A DNA stretch of 64,000 nucleotides from Megamonas funiformis (GTDB lineage: Bacteria > Bacillota > Negativicutes > Selenomonadales > Selenomonadaceae), in the NCBI RefSeq assembly GCF_010669225.1, contig NZ_CP048627.1:496001-560000 (forward strand). Reading direction: 5' to 3'. The notes beneath the pieces are model-generated. The model did no database searches and was not told the DNA's origin. It saw nothing but the letters and a program-made list of their open reading frames with translations. Both the position numbers and the translations under genes were made by a program. This document shows, piece after piece, positions 27,145 through 38,372 of this stretch (position 1 is the stretch's first letter; every line of letters starts with the position of its first letter).

Positions 27145-27936
27145 ATGAGTAAGAAACTATTAACTTTATGTGCTCTTTGTATGTTTGCTGTAAGTGCACT
27201 TTTCGCTGGCTGTGGACAAGATAGTTCTGATAAAGCAGCTTCTAGCGGAGAAAAAGTATTACGTGTAGGTACTAATGCTGACTTTGCTCCATTTGAATTC
27301 CAAGACGAAAATGGTAGCACAGAATATCAAGGTTTTGATATGGATTTAATCAGAGCTGTAGCTAAAGAAATGGGTTACACAGCTGAAATTCAAAATGTTA
27401 ACTTCGATGGCTTAATTCCTGCTATGGAATCTGGCAATATTGATATAATTGCTTCTGGTATGACTATTAATGAAGAACGTAAAAATCAGGTAGAATTCTC
27501 TGATCCTTACTATATTTCTGGTCTTACTATCGTTGTTCCTAAAGATAACACTGATATCAATGGTTTTGCTGATTTAAAAGGCAAAAAAATAGCTGTACAG
27601 ATCGGTACAACTAGCATGGAAGAAGCACAGAAAATCGAAGGTGCTGAAGTAAAAGCTTTAAATAGTTCTGCTGATACATTTATGGAACTAAAAGCAGGTA
27701 ACGTTGATGCAGTTATTAATGACCTTCCTGTAAATGATTATTATATTGTAAAAACTAAAGCTACTGATGTAAAACGTTTAGATGATAAACTTACATCTGA
27801 AGAATATGGTTTTGCAATGAAAAAAGGTAATACAGAATTAAAACAAAAAGTAGATGCAGCTTTAAAAACACTTAAAGAAAATGGTGAATATGACAAAATC
27901 TATGAAAAATGGTTTGGTACAAAACCTGCTAAATAA
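27145..27936 (+). CDS. Amino-acid ABC transporter substrate-binding lipoprotein
   Basis: This 263-residue protein has a lipoprotein signal peptide with lipobox LFAGC (Cys at about 23). The mature part is a family-3 solute-binding domain: LRVGTNADFAPFEFQDENG (about 40-58), GFDMDLIRAVAKEMG, ASGMTINEERKNQVEFSDPYY, and VAVQIGTTS-type hinge. It binds a polar amino acid (Gln/His/Arg/Lys-like) outside the inner membrane. Which amino acid cannot be told. AAGAAGGGAAG precedes the ATG. Permease and ATPase genes follow, with a terminator-like hairpin between. Confidence 0.93.
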   Translation: MSKKLLTLCALCMFAVSALFAGCGQDSSDKAASSGEKVLRVGTNADFAPFEFQDENGSTEYQGFDMDLIRAVAKEMGYTAEIQNVNFDGLIPAMESGNIDIIASGMTINEERKNQVEFSDPYYISGLTIVVPKDNTDINGFADLKGKKIAVQIGTTSMEEAQKIEGAEVKALNSSADTFMELKAGNVDAVINDLPVNDYYIVKTKATDVKRLDDKLTSEEYGFAMKKGNTELKQKVDAALKTLKENGEYDKIYEKWFGTKPAK

Positions 27937-27965
27937 TAGATTTTGTATTTAACATAGTAACCTAG

Positions 27966-27997
27966 AAGGACACTGTCTGATGGTCAGTGTCCTTTTT
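27966..27997 (+). terminator. Hairpin/attenuator between binding-protein and permease genes
   Basis: Perfect 10-bp arms AAGGACACTG (27966-27975) and CAGTGTCCTT (27985-27994) are followed by TTT. It probably reduces read-through so that the binding protein is made in excess. Confidence 0.8.
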
Positions 27998-28029
27998 CTA
28001 TAATAGAAGAAAGTGAGGAGGTTTTATTT

Positions 28030-28695
28030 TTGGATTTTAGATTTGATATTATTATCAATGCTTTTCCATTACTTATTGAAGGTGCTATTTTCACAATTCA
28101 AATTACAGCACTAAGTGTTGCAATCGGTATTATTATTGGTTTATTTGTTGGTGTTGCTCGCATTAGTAAAATTAGAATAATTAAATGGTTAGCAGCTATC
28201 TACGTTGACTTTTTACGTGGAACACCTTTATTAGTACAGATTTTCTTGATATATTTTGCACTACCTGTATTAACAGGTATAAAAATGAACCCATTTGTAG
28301 CAGCTATTGCTGCTTGTAGTATCAATAGTGGTGCATATGTAGCGGAAATTTTTAGAGCAGGTATACAATCTATAGATAATGGTCAGATGGAAGCAGGTCG
28401 CTTTTTAGGTTTATCTTGGTTCCAGACAATGAGATATATAATTATTCCTCAGGCTTTTAAACGTGTAATACCACCACTAGGAAATGAATTTATCGCTTTA
28501 TTGAAAGATTCATCATTAGTGTCTGTTATTGGCTTTGAAGAATTAACTCGTCGTGGTCAATTAGTTATTGCTAGAACATATGCTTCTTTAGAAATTTGGG
28601 TTTGTGTTGCTTTAATTTATTTAATAATGACATTATCTATTTCTCGTTTTGTAGCATATTTAGAGCGGAGGTATCAAATTGATGATAGAAATTAA
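28030..28695 (+). CDS. Amino-acid ABC transporter permease
   Basis: This 221-residue inner-membrane protein of the HisM/GlnP family has about five helices and the EAA loop [30 protein letters not shown] (about 120-150), which contacts the ATPase. The N-terminal half shows [22 protein letters not shown], a signature of this subfamily. The start is TTG, 8 nt after GAGGAGG; no ATG competes. The end overlaps the ATPase gene, so translation is coupled. It forms a homodimer with two ATPase subunits. Confidence 0.93.
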   Translation: MDFRFDIIINAFPLLIEGAIFTIQITALSVAIGIIIGLFVGVARISKIRIIKWLAAIYVDFLRGTPLLVQIFLIYFALPVLTGIKMNPFVAAIAACSINSGAYVAEIFRAGIQSIDNGQMEAGRFLGLSWFQTMRYIIIPQAFKRVIPPLGNEFIALLKDSSLVSVIGFEELTRRGQLVIARTYASLEIWVCVALIYLIMTLSISRFVAYLERRYQIDDRN

Positions 28696-29401
28696 AAATT
28701 TGCATAAGTCTTTTGGTCATGTAGAAGTATTAAAAGGCGTAGATGTTTCCATTGAAGAAAAAGAAGTGGTAGTTATAATTGGGCCAAGTGGTTCTGGTAA
28801 ATCTACACTACTTCGTTGCATGAATTATTTAGAAGAGCCTACAAGTGGAGATATCACTGTAGATAATATGAAACTCGATAAACATGCAGATATCAATAAA
28901 ATTCGTGAAAATATCGGTATGGTATTCCAACGTTTTAATTTATTTCCACATATGACAGTATTAGAAAATATTGTACTTGCACCAACAAAAGTGTTGAAAA
29001 TTTCACGTGATGAAGCAATCTCAACAGCTATGGATTTATTACAAAGAGTTGGTTTAAAAGAAAAAGCTAATTCTTATCCAAGTCAGTTATCTGGTGGGCA
29101 ACAACAACGTGTTGCTATTGCTAGAGCTCTTGCAATGAAACCAAAAGTTATGCTCTTTGACGAACCAACATCAGCTCTTGACCCAGAAATGGTAACAGAA
29201 GTATTAGATGTTATGAAAAGCTTAGCTAATCAAGGTATGACAATGGTTGTAGTTACTCATGAAATGGGATTTGCTCGTGAAGTTGGGGATCGTGTATTAT
29301 TCGTAGATGAAGGTCGTATCATTGAAGAAGGTACACCAAAGGAAATTTTTGAAAATCCTAAACAAGAACGTACAAAATTATTCTTATCTAAAATTCTTTA
29401 A
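28682..29401 (+). CDS. Amino-acid ABC transporter ATPase (GlnQ type)
   Basis: This 239-residue ATPase has Walker [14 protein letters not shown] (about 33), Q-loop [17 protein letters not shown], signature [16 protein letters not shown], Walker [17 protein letters not shown] and switch histidine VTHEMGFA. It powers the importer encoded upstream. A TTG directly before the ATG (28679) is also in reach of GGAGG (28667-28671); the ATG was chosen. It ends the operon. Confidence 0.94.
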   Translation: MIEIKNLHKSFGHVEVLKGVDVSIEEKEVVVIIGPSGSGKSTLLRCMNYLEEPTSGDITVDNMKLDKHADINKIRENIGMVFQRFNLFPHMTVLENIVLAPTKVLKISRDEAISTAMDLLQRVGLKEKANSYPSQLSGGQQQRVAIARALAMKPKVMLFDEPTSALDPEMVTEVLDVMKSLANQGMTMVVVTHEMGFAREVGDRVLFVDEGRIIEEGTPKEIFENPKQERTKLFLSKIL

Positions 29402-29407
29402 AATTAA

Positions 29408-29455
29408 AATCAAATATTCTAGTTTAAATCGCATTTTAAGCTAGAATATTTGATT
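29408..29455. repeat. Long inverted repeat after the amino-acid importer
   Basis: Perfect 15-bp arms AATCAAATATTCTAG (29408-29422) and CTAGAATATTTGATT (29441-29455) have an 18-nt loop. No T-run follows on the plus strand, so it may be a weak terminator or a processing hairpin. Its right arm reaches the -35 box of the rpoB promoter. Confidence 0.6.
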
Positions 29456-29482
29456 GACGCTCATCTGCTAGTATGCTATAAT
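29454..29482 (+). promoter_or_regulatory. Strong rpoB promoter
   Basis: TTGACG (29454-29459), 17-bp spacer, perfect TATAAT (29477-29482) with an extended -10 TGC. Predicted start near 29489, giving a leader of about 585 nt. Confidence 0.8.
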
Positions 29483-29488
29483 TTATTA

Positions 29489-30073
29489 TTACCGGACGTG
29501 CGATTATTTGTCGTAAAAAAACTAAATAAAAATTAGTTTGAGATGAGTAACGTTCAAAAATTTTAACATAAAAAGTGAGAGTTCTTTTGATTTTATTTCA
29601 AAGAAAATAAAGCTTTATGTTAAGTTTTAGGTAAGCAAACAGCAAGCCTATAAAGTTAGTTGTTCTTTAAAAACACAAAATGTAGGACTTCATATTTTAG
29701 AAGCTACAAAGGAGTTTTGGCAGTTCCTTTAAGAGGATATACTTCTTAAAAATCTTCTATTGGCAATTATAACTGTTAAGTATATAAGTACTGTAGTTAT
29801 TATTGTTGAGAGAAGAATGTCAATATATTTGATTACGTTATAGAAAATATTTTTCTATAGCTTTATATATTTTGGAGTGAATGAGGTGTACAAAGGAATA
29901 TCTTTGTCAATTACAAAGCAAGGTCTTTAAAGAGAAAAAGTGCCTTGCCTTTTTAACGTTTAATGTATGTTGATAGTGAAAACATATCAAAGCGTGTAGA
30001 CAAAAGATAAGAAAACACTTTATTCATATGTTTAATATTTAGTTTCAATTCGGTTTGAGGGGTGAAGATTTTA
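29489..30073 (+). promoter_or_regulatory. Long structured 5' leader of rpoB
   Basis: No gene is apparent in this stretch. Hairpins visible: 29518-29538 (AAACTAA/TTAGTTT), about 29566-29622 (AACATAAA/TTTATGTT enclosing an inner stem), 29708-29730 (AAAGGA/TCCTTT), 29839-29861 (TATAGAAAA/TTTTCTATA) and 29902-29918 (CTTTGT/ACAAAG). The last abuts a terminator-like hairpin at 29918-29954. A 26-codon frame starts at ATG 29881 but its ribosome site is only 3 nt away, so it is doubtful. No known riboswitch or r-protein leader was recognised. Confidence 0.5.
29918..29954 (+). terminator. Terminator-like hairpin (attenuator candidate) in the rpoB leader
   Basis: GCAAGG (29918-29923) pairs with CCTTGC (29943-29948) and is followed by CTTTTT. 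It lies 120 nt ahead of rpoB, downstream of the main promoter. Confidence 0.5.
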
Positions 30074-33000
30074 ATGTTCAATCCTGTCTCAGTTGGTAAA
30101 CGGACCAGGTATAGCTATGCCAAAATCAAAGAGGTTATGGATATGCCTCATCTTCTGGATATCCAGAGAAATTCTTATGATTGGTTTATGAAGGAAGGAT
30201 TACAGGAGATTTTCCATGATATCTCTCCAATTCAGGGATTTACAGGAAATCTTGTGTTATCGTTTGAAGGTTTTTCTTTAGGAAAACCTAAATATGATAT
30301 TGATGAATGTAAAGAACGCGATGCTACGTATTCTGCTCCTTTACGTGTCAATGTACGCCTGGTTAATAATGATACTGGCGAAGTAAAGGAACAGGAAGTT
30401 TTCATGGGTGATTTCCCACTCATGACAGAAACAGGTACATTTATCATCAATGGTGCGGAACGTGTTATCGTAAGTCAGCTCGTTCGTTCTCCTGGTGCTT
30501 ATTACGGTGAAAATATTGATCCTACTGGTAAAAGATTATATAATGCCACAGTTATTCCAAATCGTGGTGCATGGATAGAGTTTGAAACAGACTTAAATGA
30601 TGTAATTTCTGTTCGTCTTGACCGCAATCGTAAATTACCAGCTACAGTATTAATCCGTGCATTAGGTTATGGTACAAATGATGCTATTATGTCTTTATTT
30701 GATAATGATGAACGCATTAGAAACACTATAGACCGTGATAATACAGTAACAAAAGAAGAAGCATTAGTAGAAATCTACAAAAGACAGCGTCCAGGCGACC
30801 CACCTACTGTAGATAATGCTAAACAACTTTTAGAACAGCTTTTATTTGATCCTAAACGTTATGATTTAGCAACTGTAGGTCGTTATAAATTAACTAAAAA
30901 ATTAGGCTGGAAACGTCGTCTTTTAGGCAAACAATTAGCTGAGCCATTAGTAGATAAAGAAACTGGTGAAGTTTTAGTTCCTGCTGATGTTACAATTGAA
31001 GCATCTATGGTTGAAGATATTACTATCGAACAAGAAAATAATATCTTCGGTGAAGATGAACATGCAATTGTTTATATTAAAGATAAAAACAATAATAGAA
31101 TTAAGATGATTTGTTCTCGTACTTTACCATACAATCATCGTACAATTACTATTAACGATATTATTGCATCTATTAGTTATTTATTAAACTTAATGGATGG
31201 ACATGGACATAAAGATGATATCGACCATTTAGGAAATCGTCGTATCCGTTCTGTTGGTGAATTGTTACAAAATCAATTCCGTATCGGTTTATCCCGTATG
31301 GAACGTGTAATCAGAGAACGTATGAATACACAAGATAATGATGTAATTACACCACAAGCTCTTGTAAATATTCGTCCTGTTGTGGCAGCAATCAAAGAAT
31401 TCTTTGGTTCTAGCCAGTTGTCTCAGTTCATGGACCAGAATAACCCACTTAGTGAACTTACACATAAACGTCGTTTATCTGCACTTGGTCCTGGTGGTCT
31501 TAGCCGTGAACGTGCAGGGTTCGAAGTTCGTGACGTACACAACTCTCACTATGGTCGTATGTGTCCTATCGAAACTCCAGAAGGTCCAAACATCGGTCTT
31601 ATCGGTTCCCTTGCAACATATGCTCGTATTAATGAATTTGGCTTTATGGAAACACCTTATCGTAAAGTCGATAAAGTTAATAAACAAGTAACAACAGATG
31701 TTCGTTATTTAACAGCTGATGAAGAAGATGATTTAGTAATTGCACAAGCCAATGAACCATTAGATGAAAATAACTGGTTCAAAGCTCAGCGTGTAACAGC
31801 ACGTGTTCATGAAGAAACAATGCTTGTTGATGCAGATAGTGTAGATTACATGGACGTATCACCAAAACAGATTGTATCCATTGCGACAGCAATGATTCCA
31901 TTCTTAGAAAACGACGATGCTAACCGTGCCTTAATGGGTGCGAACATGCAACGTCAGGCTGTACCTCTTTTCAGAACACAGGCACCACTTGTTGGTACTG
32001 GTATGGAATATAAAGCAGCTTGCGACTCTGGCGTTATGGTACTTGCAAAACGCGCAGGTGAAGTTGTTAGAGTAACAGCAGATCTCATTGAAGTTCGTGC
32101 AGACGAAACTGGTGAAATCGACCATTATAAATTACAAAAATATTTACGTTCCAACCAAGGTACATGTATGAACCAAGTGCCAATCGTGTACAAAGGTGAT
32201 CATGTAGAAGCAAAAGAACCTATCGCTGATGGTCCAGCAACTGACCATGGTGAATTAGCTCTTGGTTACAACGTTATCGTAGCATATATGCCTTGGGAAG
32301 GTTATAACTACGAAGATGCGATTTTATTAAGTGAAAAACTTGTAAAAGAAGATATTTACACATCTATCCATATTGAAGAATATGAATGCGATGCTCGTGA
32401 TACAAAACTTGGACCAGAAGAAATCACACAAGATATTCCAAACGTAGCAGAAGATGCTCTTCGCGACCTTGATGCTGATGGTATTATCCGTATCGGTGCA
32501 GAAGTTCGTGCAGGTGATATCTTAGTTGGTAAAGTTACTCCAAAAGGAGAAACAGAACTTACAGCAGAAGAAAGATTATTACGCGCTATCTTTGGTGAAA
32601 AAGCTCGTGAAGTTCGTGATACTTCCCTTCGCGTTCCACATGGTGAAGCTGGTCGAATTGTTGATGTTAAAATCTTCAACCGTGCTAAAAATGATGAATT
32701 ACCACCTGGTGTAAATCAGTTAGTACGTGTATATATTGCTCAAAAACGTAAAATCTCTGTCGGCGATAAAATGGCTGGTCGTCATGGTAACAAAGGGGTT
32801 GTATCCCGTGTTATGCGTGAAGAAGATATGCCATTCTTACCAGATGGTACTCCAGTAAATATCGTGCTTAACCCATTAGGCGTGCCTTCACGTATGAACA
32901 TCGGACAGGTACTTGAAACACATCTTGGTATGGCTGTTCGCGAACTTGGTATGCAGATTAAAGCAGGAGATCCAACAGTAGAATCTCGTTTACGTGCAAT

Positions 33001-33751
33001 TGGTTATGATTTTGATAAAAATGGTATGCCAAAACCAGACGTTGCTGGTATTCACATTGCAACTCCAGTATTCGATGGTGCAAAAGGTAACGAAGTATTT
33101 GAAACACTCAAAGCTTCTGGTTTCTCTGATAATGGTAAGACTATTTTATATGATGGTCGTACAGGTGAACCATTTGAAAATCCTGTTACAGTAGGTTGCG
33201 TGTACATGCTTAAACTTCATCACCTTGTTGATGATAAAATCCATGCTCGTTCAACTGGTCCATACTCTCTTGTTACTCAACAGCCACTTGGTGGTAAAGC
33301 ACAATTTGGTGGTCAGCGTTTCGGGGAAATGGAAGTTTGGGCTCTCGAAGCATACGGTGCAGCTTATACACTTCAGGAAATTTTAACAGTAAAATCTGAC
33401 GATGTTGTTGGACGTGTTAAAACATATGAAGCTATTGTAAAAGGTGAAAACATTCCTGAACCAGGTGTTCCAGAATCCTTCAAAGTTCTCATTAAAGAGT
33501 TACAAAGTATTGGTCTTGATATCAAAGTTCTTTCCGAAGATGCACAGGAAATTATGATTAATGATATTGAAGATGATATCAATGAAACTGCAAGAGAACT
33601 CGATATGGATGCAACAGCAACAAAAGAATCTTATGGTCAAGCAGTAACAACAGATGTTTCTGAAGAAAATGTAGTAGAAGATGATTATACTACTGAAGAA
33701 CCAACAGATGATATCATTGCTGATCTTGGTGCAGATAATTTTGACGAATAA
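30074..33751 (+). CDS. rpoB: RNA polymerase beta subunit
   Basis: This 1225-residue subunit of the core enzyme has conserved segments in order: the rifampicin-pocket region ([32 protein letters not shown], about 465-500) with wild-type residues at the usual resistance sites; [30 protein letters not shown]; and [21 protein letters not shown]. Length is close to Firmicute beta (about 1180) with an acidic C-terminal tail. A GTG four codons earlier lies in the ribosome site; the ATG at 30074 follows AGGGGTGA at 8 nt. The gene is preceded by an amino-acid importer rather than rplJ-rplL, and followed by rpoC after 163 nt. Confidence 0.98.
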   Translation: MFNPVSVGKRTRYSYAKIKEVMDMPHLLDIQRNSYDWFMKEGLQEIFHDISPIQGFTGNLVLSFEGFSLGKPKYDIDECKERDATYSAPLRVNVRLVNNDTGEVKEQEVFMGDFPLMTETGTFIINGAERVIVSQLVRSPGAYYGENIDPTGKRLYNATVIPNRGAWIEFETDLNDVISVRLDRNRKLPATVLIRALGYGTNDAIMSLFDNDERIRNTIDRDNTVTKEEALVEIYKRQRPGDPPTVDNAKQLLEQLLFDPKRYDLATVGRYKLTKKLGWKRRLLGKQLAEPLVDKETGEVLVPADVTIEASMVEDITIEQENNIFGEDEHAIVYIKDKNNNRIKMICSRTLPYNHRTITINDIIASISYLLNLMDGHGHKDDIDHLGNRRIRSVGELLQNQFRIGLSRMERVIRERMNTQDNDVITPQALVNIRPVVAAIKEFFGSSQLSQFMDQNNPLSELTHKRRLSALGPGGLSRERAGFEVRDVHNSHYGRMCPIETPEGPNIGLIGSLATYARINEFGFMETPYRKVDKVNKQVTTDVRYLTADEEDDLVIAQANEPLDENNWFKAQRVTARVHEETMLVDADSVDYMDVSPKQIVSIATAMIPFLENDDANRALMGANMQRQAVPLFRTQAPLVGTGMEYKAACDSGVMVLAKRAGEVVRVTADLIEVRADETGEIDHYKLQKYLRSNQGTCMNQVPIVYKGDHVEAKEPIADGPATDHGELALGYNVIVAYMPWEGYNYEDAILLSEKLVKEDIYTSIHIEEYECDARDTKLGPEEITQDIPNVAEDALRDLDADGIIRIGAEVRAGDILVGKVTPKGETELTAEERLLRAIFGEKAREVRDTSLRVPHGEAGRIVDVKIFNRAKNDELPPGVNQLVRVYIAQKRKISVGDKMAGRHGNKGVVSRVMREEDMPFLPDGTPVNIVLNPLGVPSRMNIGQVLETHLGMAVRELGMQIKAGDPTVESRLRAIGYDFDKNGMPKPDVAGIHIATPVFDGAKGNEVFETLKASGFSDNGKTILYDGRTGEPFENPVTVGCVYMLKLHHLVDDKIHARSTGPYSLVTQQPLGGKAQFGGQRFGEMEVWALEAYGAAYTLQEILTVKSDDVVGRVKTYEAIVKGENIPEPGVPESFKVLIKELQSIGLDIKVLSEDAQEIMINDIEDDINETARELDMDATATKESYGQAVTTDVSEENVVEDDYTTEEPTDDIIADLGADNFDE

Positions 33752-33774
33752 TATAATGGTTTAATTTAATCGAT

Positions 33775-33806
33775 TTAAGAGCATTTATAATTATAAATGC
33801 TCTTAA
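33775..33806. repeat. Perfect 32-bp palindrome between rpoB and rpoC
   Basis: TTAAGAGCATTTATAA is followed directly by its reverse complement. There is no T-run, so it may be a processing or stabilising hairpin rather than a terminator. Confidence 0.75.
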
Positions 33807-33841
33807 TCAATAAATTGAAATAGTGATATAGTAATGTAGGT

Positions 33842-33870
33842 AACTTTTATTTGTTTAATAAAAGTTTTTT
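33842..33870 (+). terminator. Terminator-like hairpin between rpoB and rpoC
   Basis: Perfect 10-bp arms AACTTTTATT (33842-33851) and AATAAAAGTT (33857-33866) have a 5-nt loop followed by TTTT. The stem is AT-rich, so strength is likely partial. Confidence 0.5.
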
Positions 33871-33914
33871 AACAGATGCAAGGCTGAATTTTAAAGAAAG
33901 GGAGTGACAGCCCC

Positions 33915-36900
33915 TTGTTAGATGTAAATAATTTTGATTCTATGCGCATAGGACTAGCTTCTCCAGAAAAGATTCGTGAATGGTCTTATGGCGAAGTAAA
34001 AAAACCAGAAACTATCAATTATCGTACTTTAAAACCTGAACGTGATGGTTTGTTCTGTGAAAGAATTTTTGGTCCTACACGTGACTGGGAATGTCATTGC
34101 GGTAAATACAAACGCATTCGTTATAAAGGTATTGTCTGTGACCGTTGTGGCGTAGAAGTAACTCGTGCAAAAGTACGTCGTGAACGTATGGGTCATATAG
34201 AGCTCGCTGCACCAGTATCTCACATTTGGTACTTTAAAGGCATTCCAAGTCGTATGGGTCTTATCTTAGATGTATCACCTCGTTCTTTAGAGAAAGTATT
34301 ATACTTTGCTTCTTATATAGTATTAGATCCAGGCGATACACCTCTTATTAAAAAGCAACTTTTATCCGAAAATGAATACCGTGAGTATTATGATAAATAT
34401 GGCTCTAGCTTCAAAGTAGGCATGGGTGCTGAAGCGGTAAAACAGCTTTTAGAAGAATTAGATTTAGATAAAATGAATAAAGAATTACGTGAAGAACTTC
34501 GTACTTCTAGCGGTCAGCGTAAAGTTCGTGCTATTCGTCGCTTAGAAGTAGTAGAAGCTTTCCGTAAATCTGGCAATAAACCATCTTGGATGATTCTTGA
34601 TGTAGTACCAGTTATTCCACCAGAATTACGTCCAATGGTTCAATTAGATGGTGGTCGTTTTGCTACGTCTGACTTAAATGATTTATATCGTCGTGTTATC
34701 AACCGTAATAATCGTTTAAAACGTTTATTAGACTTAGGTGCACCAGATATTATCGTGCGCAATGAAAAACGTATGCTTCAAGAAGCAGTTGACGCACTTA
34801 TCGATAATGGTCGCCGTGGTCGTGCTGTAACAGGCCCTGGTAACCGTCCACTTAAATCTTTAAGTGATATGCTCAAAGGTAAACAAGGTCGTTTCCGTCA
34901 GAACTTATTAGGTAAACGTGTTGACTACTCTGGTCGTTCCGTTATCGTTGTAGGTCCTGAACTTAAACTTCATCAATGTGGTTTACCAAAAGAAATGGCT
35001 CTTGAATTATTCAAACCATTTGTAATGAAAAAACTTGTAAATTCTGGACTTGCACACAATATTAAATCTGCAAAACGCATGGTTGAACGTATTCGTCCAG
35101 AAGTTTGGGATGTATTAGAAGAAGTTATTAAAGAACATCCAGTTCTTTTAAACCGTGCCCCTACGCTTCACCGTCTTGGTATTCAGGCTTTTGAACCTGT
35201 ACTCACAGAAGGTCGTGCACTTAAATTACATCCACTTGCTTGTACAGCTTACAACGCTGACTTCGATGGTGACCAGATGGCTATTCACCTTCCACTTTCA
35301 GCAGAAGCTCAAGCAGAAGCTCGTATTTTAATGCTTGCTGCTAACCACATCTTAGCACCAAAAGATGGTGGCCCAATTATCACTCCATCTCAGGATATGG
35401 TACTTGGTTCTTACTATTTAACAATCCTTCGTCCAAATGCACAAGGAGAAGGAAAAGTATTTACTGGTATAAATGAAGCTATTTTAGCTCATCAACATAA
35501 AAATCTTCAATTACAAGCATTAATTCAGGTTCGTATGGAAGGATATGGCCTTGTAAAAACAACTCTTGGTCGTATGATTTTCAATGAAATTCTTCCTCCT
35601 GAAATTCGCGATTTCTATCAAGTAACAAAAGTTTCCTTAGAAGCTGATACACCAGAAGCTCGTGAAGCTTTAATTAAAGGCTTAAAAGGTAAAAAGATGG
35701 CTGAGCCAATCGTTAATAGCGAAGGTAAAGAAATCGTTCCAGCCGATACAGCTGTTGATGCTGGTTATATTAAAAACTTACTTGCTAGTGATGCTAAAGA
35801 AGCTATTGTTCATGGTGGTAACTCTGGACAATGGTATCTCGGTTACAAAACAGGTAAAAAAGAACTTGGTAAATTAGTTGCTAGATGCTTTGAAACATTT
35901 GGTGGTTCTAAAACTGCTGAAGTAATTGATAATGTTAAAAACTTAGGTTACCATTATGCTTGTCTTGCTGGTATGACAGTTGCTATCTCTGATATTATTG
36001 TTCCACCAGAAAAGAAAGAAATTTTGGCAGCTACAGAAAAAGTTGTTAACCGTGTTGAACGCGACTATAATCGTGGTCTTATCACTGAAGACGAACGTTA
36101 TAAGAAAGTTGTAAAACTTTGGAGCGATGCTACAGATGACGTTGCTGATGCGATGATGGCTAACATGGATACATTCAATAATATCTTCATGATGGCTGAC
36201 TCCGGTGCCCGCGGTAACAGACAGCAGATGCGTCAGCTCGCTGGTATGCGTGGTCTTATGGCTGATCCATCTGGTAAAATCATCGACTTACCAATCAAAG
36301 CAAACTTCCGTGAAGGCTTAACAGTGTCTGATTACTTTATTTCTTCTCATGGTGCTCGTAAAGGTCTTGCCGATACAGCACTTAGAACAGCTGACTCTGG
36401 TTACCTCACTCGTCGTCTTGTTGACGTTGCTCAAGACGTTATCGTTCGTGAAGATGACTGTGACGTTGTAGGTATTAACCTCGTACGTGAACGTGCAAAA
36501 CTCGCTGCATCTTCTAGCGCTGCAATCAAAGAACTTGGCGATAGCTTAAAAGGCCGTGTGCTTGCAAATGATATCGTTAGTCCAAAAACAGGCGAAGTTC
36601 TTTATGCTGCAGATACTACACTTGATGAAGAAGCTCTTAATACTATTGGTGAATATAATGTTAGCGAAATCGTACTCAAAGGTTCCGCTATTTATGAAGG
36701 ACTCAACTCCATGTCCACTGAAACAATAGCTCTTGGTGCTCCTGAAGAAAATGTACGTAAATCCATTAAACATGCTATGATGCATGAAATGCTTGGTAAA
36801 AATACAACTGATGCTGTTTATGATAGCACAGGCGCAGAAATCATTCCTGCAAATACACCACTTACAGAAGAATATATCGAAGCTGTATTAAATAGCGATG

Positions 36901-38078
36901 CGAAAGAAGTTAAAGTTCGCAATAACAACATTCGTGGTATCGAAGTTGAAGCTATTAAAGAAGGTAACGGTATTATCGAATCTCTTGAAGATCGTATCGT
37001 AGGACGTGTATTAGCTGAAGATATCATTGATCCTGCTACTGGTGAAAAAATCGCTTCTCTTAACGAAACTGTTACACCAGCTCTTGCTAAAGCAATTTGT
37101 AAAGTACGTGAAAAAGTTTCTATTCGTAGCGTACTCACATGTAAATCTCAGCTTGGTGTATGTATTAAATGTTATGGTCAAGACCTTGCTACAGCTAATC
37201 AGGTTGAAGTTGGTGAAGCAGTTGGTATTATCGCTGCTCAATCTATCGGTGAACCTGGTACACAGCTTACAATGCGTACATTCCACTCCGGTGGGGTTGC
37301 CAGTGACGAAGATATCACACAGGGTCTTCCACGTGTTGAAGAATTGTTCGAAGCAAGAAAACCAAAACATCATGCTATCATTGCTGAAATCGAAGGTACT
37401 GTTCTCATTTCCGAAGATAAAGAAATGCGCATAGTTACTATTACACCAGATGAAGGCGAATCTAGAGAATATTTAATTCCTTATGGTTCTCGTCTCATTG
37501 TTAAAAATGGTGCAAGAATTAAACCTGGTGATAAAATCACTGAAGGTTCTATTAATCCACATGATATCTTACGTATTTGTGGTTTACGTGAAACTCAGCG
37601 TTACCTCGTATACGAAGTACAAAAAGTATATAAATCTCAGGGTGTTGGTATCAACGATAAACATATTGAAGTTATGGTTCGTCAGATGCTTCATAAAGTT
37701 AAAATTGAAGATTCTGGTGACACTGATTTCCTCCCTGGCGAATATATTGATATCAATAGCTTTGAATCTGCAAATGCTAAAGCTATTGAAGAAGGCGGTA
37801 TTCCAGCCGTTGCTCGTCCAATCCTCTTAGGTATTACAAAAGCTTCCTTGGCAACAGATTCCTTCTTATCTGCAGCATCATTCCAAGAAACTACTCGTGT
37901 TCTTACTGATGCAGCTATCAAAGGTAAGGTTGATCCACTTATCGGTCTTAAGGAAAATGTTATCATCGGTAAATTAATTCCTGCTGGTACTGGTATGAGT
38001 AGATATAGAAATATTAATGTAGTAGATTTAGATGCTGCTGAACATGAAGCACAAGAAGAAACTACAGTTACTGAATAA
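33915..38078 (+). CDS. rpoC: RNA polymerase beta' subunit (enlarged)
   Basis: This 1387-residue subunit is longer than Firmicute beta' (about 1200). Zinc site 1 is [19 protein letters not shown] (about 60-78). The catalytic Mg site NADFDGDQM lies near 446-454, and zinc site 2 includes [15 protein letters not shown] (about 1077-1091). Extra length comes from repeated G-[KR]-x-x-x-x-x-I-x-x-x-x-G-x-x-I/L-type segments near residues 592-640, 878-925, 960-1005 and 1030-1070. The TTG start follows GGGAGTGA at 7 nt and gives the usual MLDVNNF. Translation and transcription follow rpoB after two hairpins. Confidence 0.97.
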   Translation: MLDVNNFDSMRIGLASPEKIREWSYGEVKKPETINYRTLKPERDGLFCERIFGPTRDWECHCGKYKRIRYKGIVCDRCGVEVTRAKVRRERMGHIELAAPVSHIWYFKGIPSRMGLILDVSPRSLEKVLYFASYIVLDPGDTPLIKKQLLSENEYREYYDKYGSSFKVGMGAEAVKQLLEELDLDKMNKELREELRTSSGQRKVRAIRRLEVVEAFRKSGNKPSWMILDVVPVIPPELRPMVQLDGGRFATSDLNDLYRRVINRNNRLKRLLDLGAPDIIVRNEKRMLQEAVDALIDNGRRGRAVTGPGNRPLKSLSDMLKGKQGRFRQNLLGKRVDYSGRSVIVVGPELKLHQCGLPKEMALELFKPFVMKKLVNSGLAHNIKSAKRMVERIRPEVWDVLEEVIKEHPVLLNRAPTLHRLGIQAFEPVLTEGRALKLHPLACTAYNADFDGDQMAIHLPLSAEAQAEARILMLAANHILAPKDGGPIITPSQDMVLGSYYLTILRPNAQGEGKVFTGINEAILAHQHKNLQLQALIQVRMEGYGLVKTTLGRMIFNEILPPEIRDFYQVTKVSLEADTPEAREALIKGLKGKKMAEPIVNSEGKEIVPADTAVDAGYIKNLLASDAKEAIVHGGNSGQWYLGYKTGKKELGKLVARCFETFGGSKTAEVIDNVKNLGYHYACLAGMTVAISDIIVPPEKKEILAATEKVVNRVERDYNRGLITEDERYKKVVKLWSDATDDVADAMMANMDTFNNIFMMADSGARGNRQQMRQLAGMRGLMADPSGKIIDLPIKANFREGLTVSDYFISSHGARKGLADTALRTADSGYLTRRLVDVAQDVIVREDDCDVVGINLVRERAKLAASSSAAIKELGDSLKGRVLANDIVSPKTGEVLYAADTTLDEEALNTIGEYNVSEIVLKGSAIYEGLNSMSTETIALGAPEENVRKSIKHAMMHEMLGKNTTDAVYDSTGAEIIPANTPLTEEYIEAVLNSDAKEVKVRNNNIRGIEVEAIKEGNGIIESLEDRIVGRVLAEDIIDPATGEKIASLNETVTPALAKAICKVREKVSIRSVLTCKSQLGVCIKCYGQDLATANQVEVGEAVGIIAAQSIGEPGTQLTMRTFHSGGVASDEDITQGLPRVEELFEARKPKHHAIIAEIEGTVLISEDKEMRIVTITPDEGESREYLIPYGSRLIVKNGARIKPGDKITEGSINPHDILRICGLRETQRYLVYEVQKVYKSQGVGINDKHIEVMVRQMLHKVKIEDSGDTDFLPGEYIDINSFESANAKAIEEGGIPAVARPILLGITKASLATDSFLSAASFQETTRVLTDAAIKGKVDPLIGLKENVIIGKLIPAGTGMSRYRNINVVDLDAAEHEAQEETTVTE

Positions 38079-38085
38079 GATTAAT

Positions 38086-38126
38086 AAAAAGCAAGATACT
38101 TTATTGTATCTTGCTTTTCTTTTTTA
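38086..38126 (+). terminator. Terminator of rpoBC
   Basis: AAAAAGCAAGATAC (38086-38099) pairs with GTATCTTGCTTTT (38106-38118), followed by CTTTTTT. The direct repeat ATGAAATTAATT follows just beyond. Confidence 0.9.
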
Positions 38127-38202
38127 TGAAATTAATTTTTTATGAAATTAATTATAAAAAAAGAAAAAATATAGATTTATTGATACTTTATAAATCTATT
38201 TG

Positions 38203-38231
38203 TTGAAAAAAAATGAAATATCCATTATAAT
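38203..38231 (+). promoter_or_regulatory. Transketolase promoter
   Basis: TTGAAA (38203-38208), 17-bp spacer, perfect TATAAT (38226-38231). A 10-bp hairpin (38171-38180 with 38190-38199) lies just upstream. The ~135-nt leader contains no structure I can name. Confidence 0.65.
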
Positions 38232-38372
38232 AAAATTTGTTTGATTAGATAAGTTGTATTTTGTTAAAGAAAGTTGTAATACAACATTAGGAGGTATATA
38301 AGTTTATATAAAATATTTAAAAATATATAAAAATATATATAAATCCTAAAATTAAAAAAGGGGTAGTAAAAA

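Noticed and set aside
29708-29749. Ten-codon TTG leader frame in the rpoB leader
   Set aside because: Spacing from AAAGGAG is too short, and the sequence is better explained as two small hairpins.
29881-29961. Leader peptide frame overlapping the rpoB attenuator
   Set aside because: GGAG lies only 3 nt from the ATG and the codons show no regulatory run, so it is mentioned only within the leader entry.
29489-30073. Known L10-L12 autoregulatory leader
   Set aside because: No rplJ or rplL lies downstream and the expected kink-turn fold was not recognised.
31380-31691. Overlapping frames within rpoB, rpoC and tkt on both strands
   Set aside because: They arise from codon bias in highly expressed genes and lack start signals.
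38127-38153. Direct repeat ATGAAATTAATT after rpoC
   Set aside because: It is a single short duplication in AT-rich DNA with no insertion-like context.
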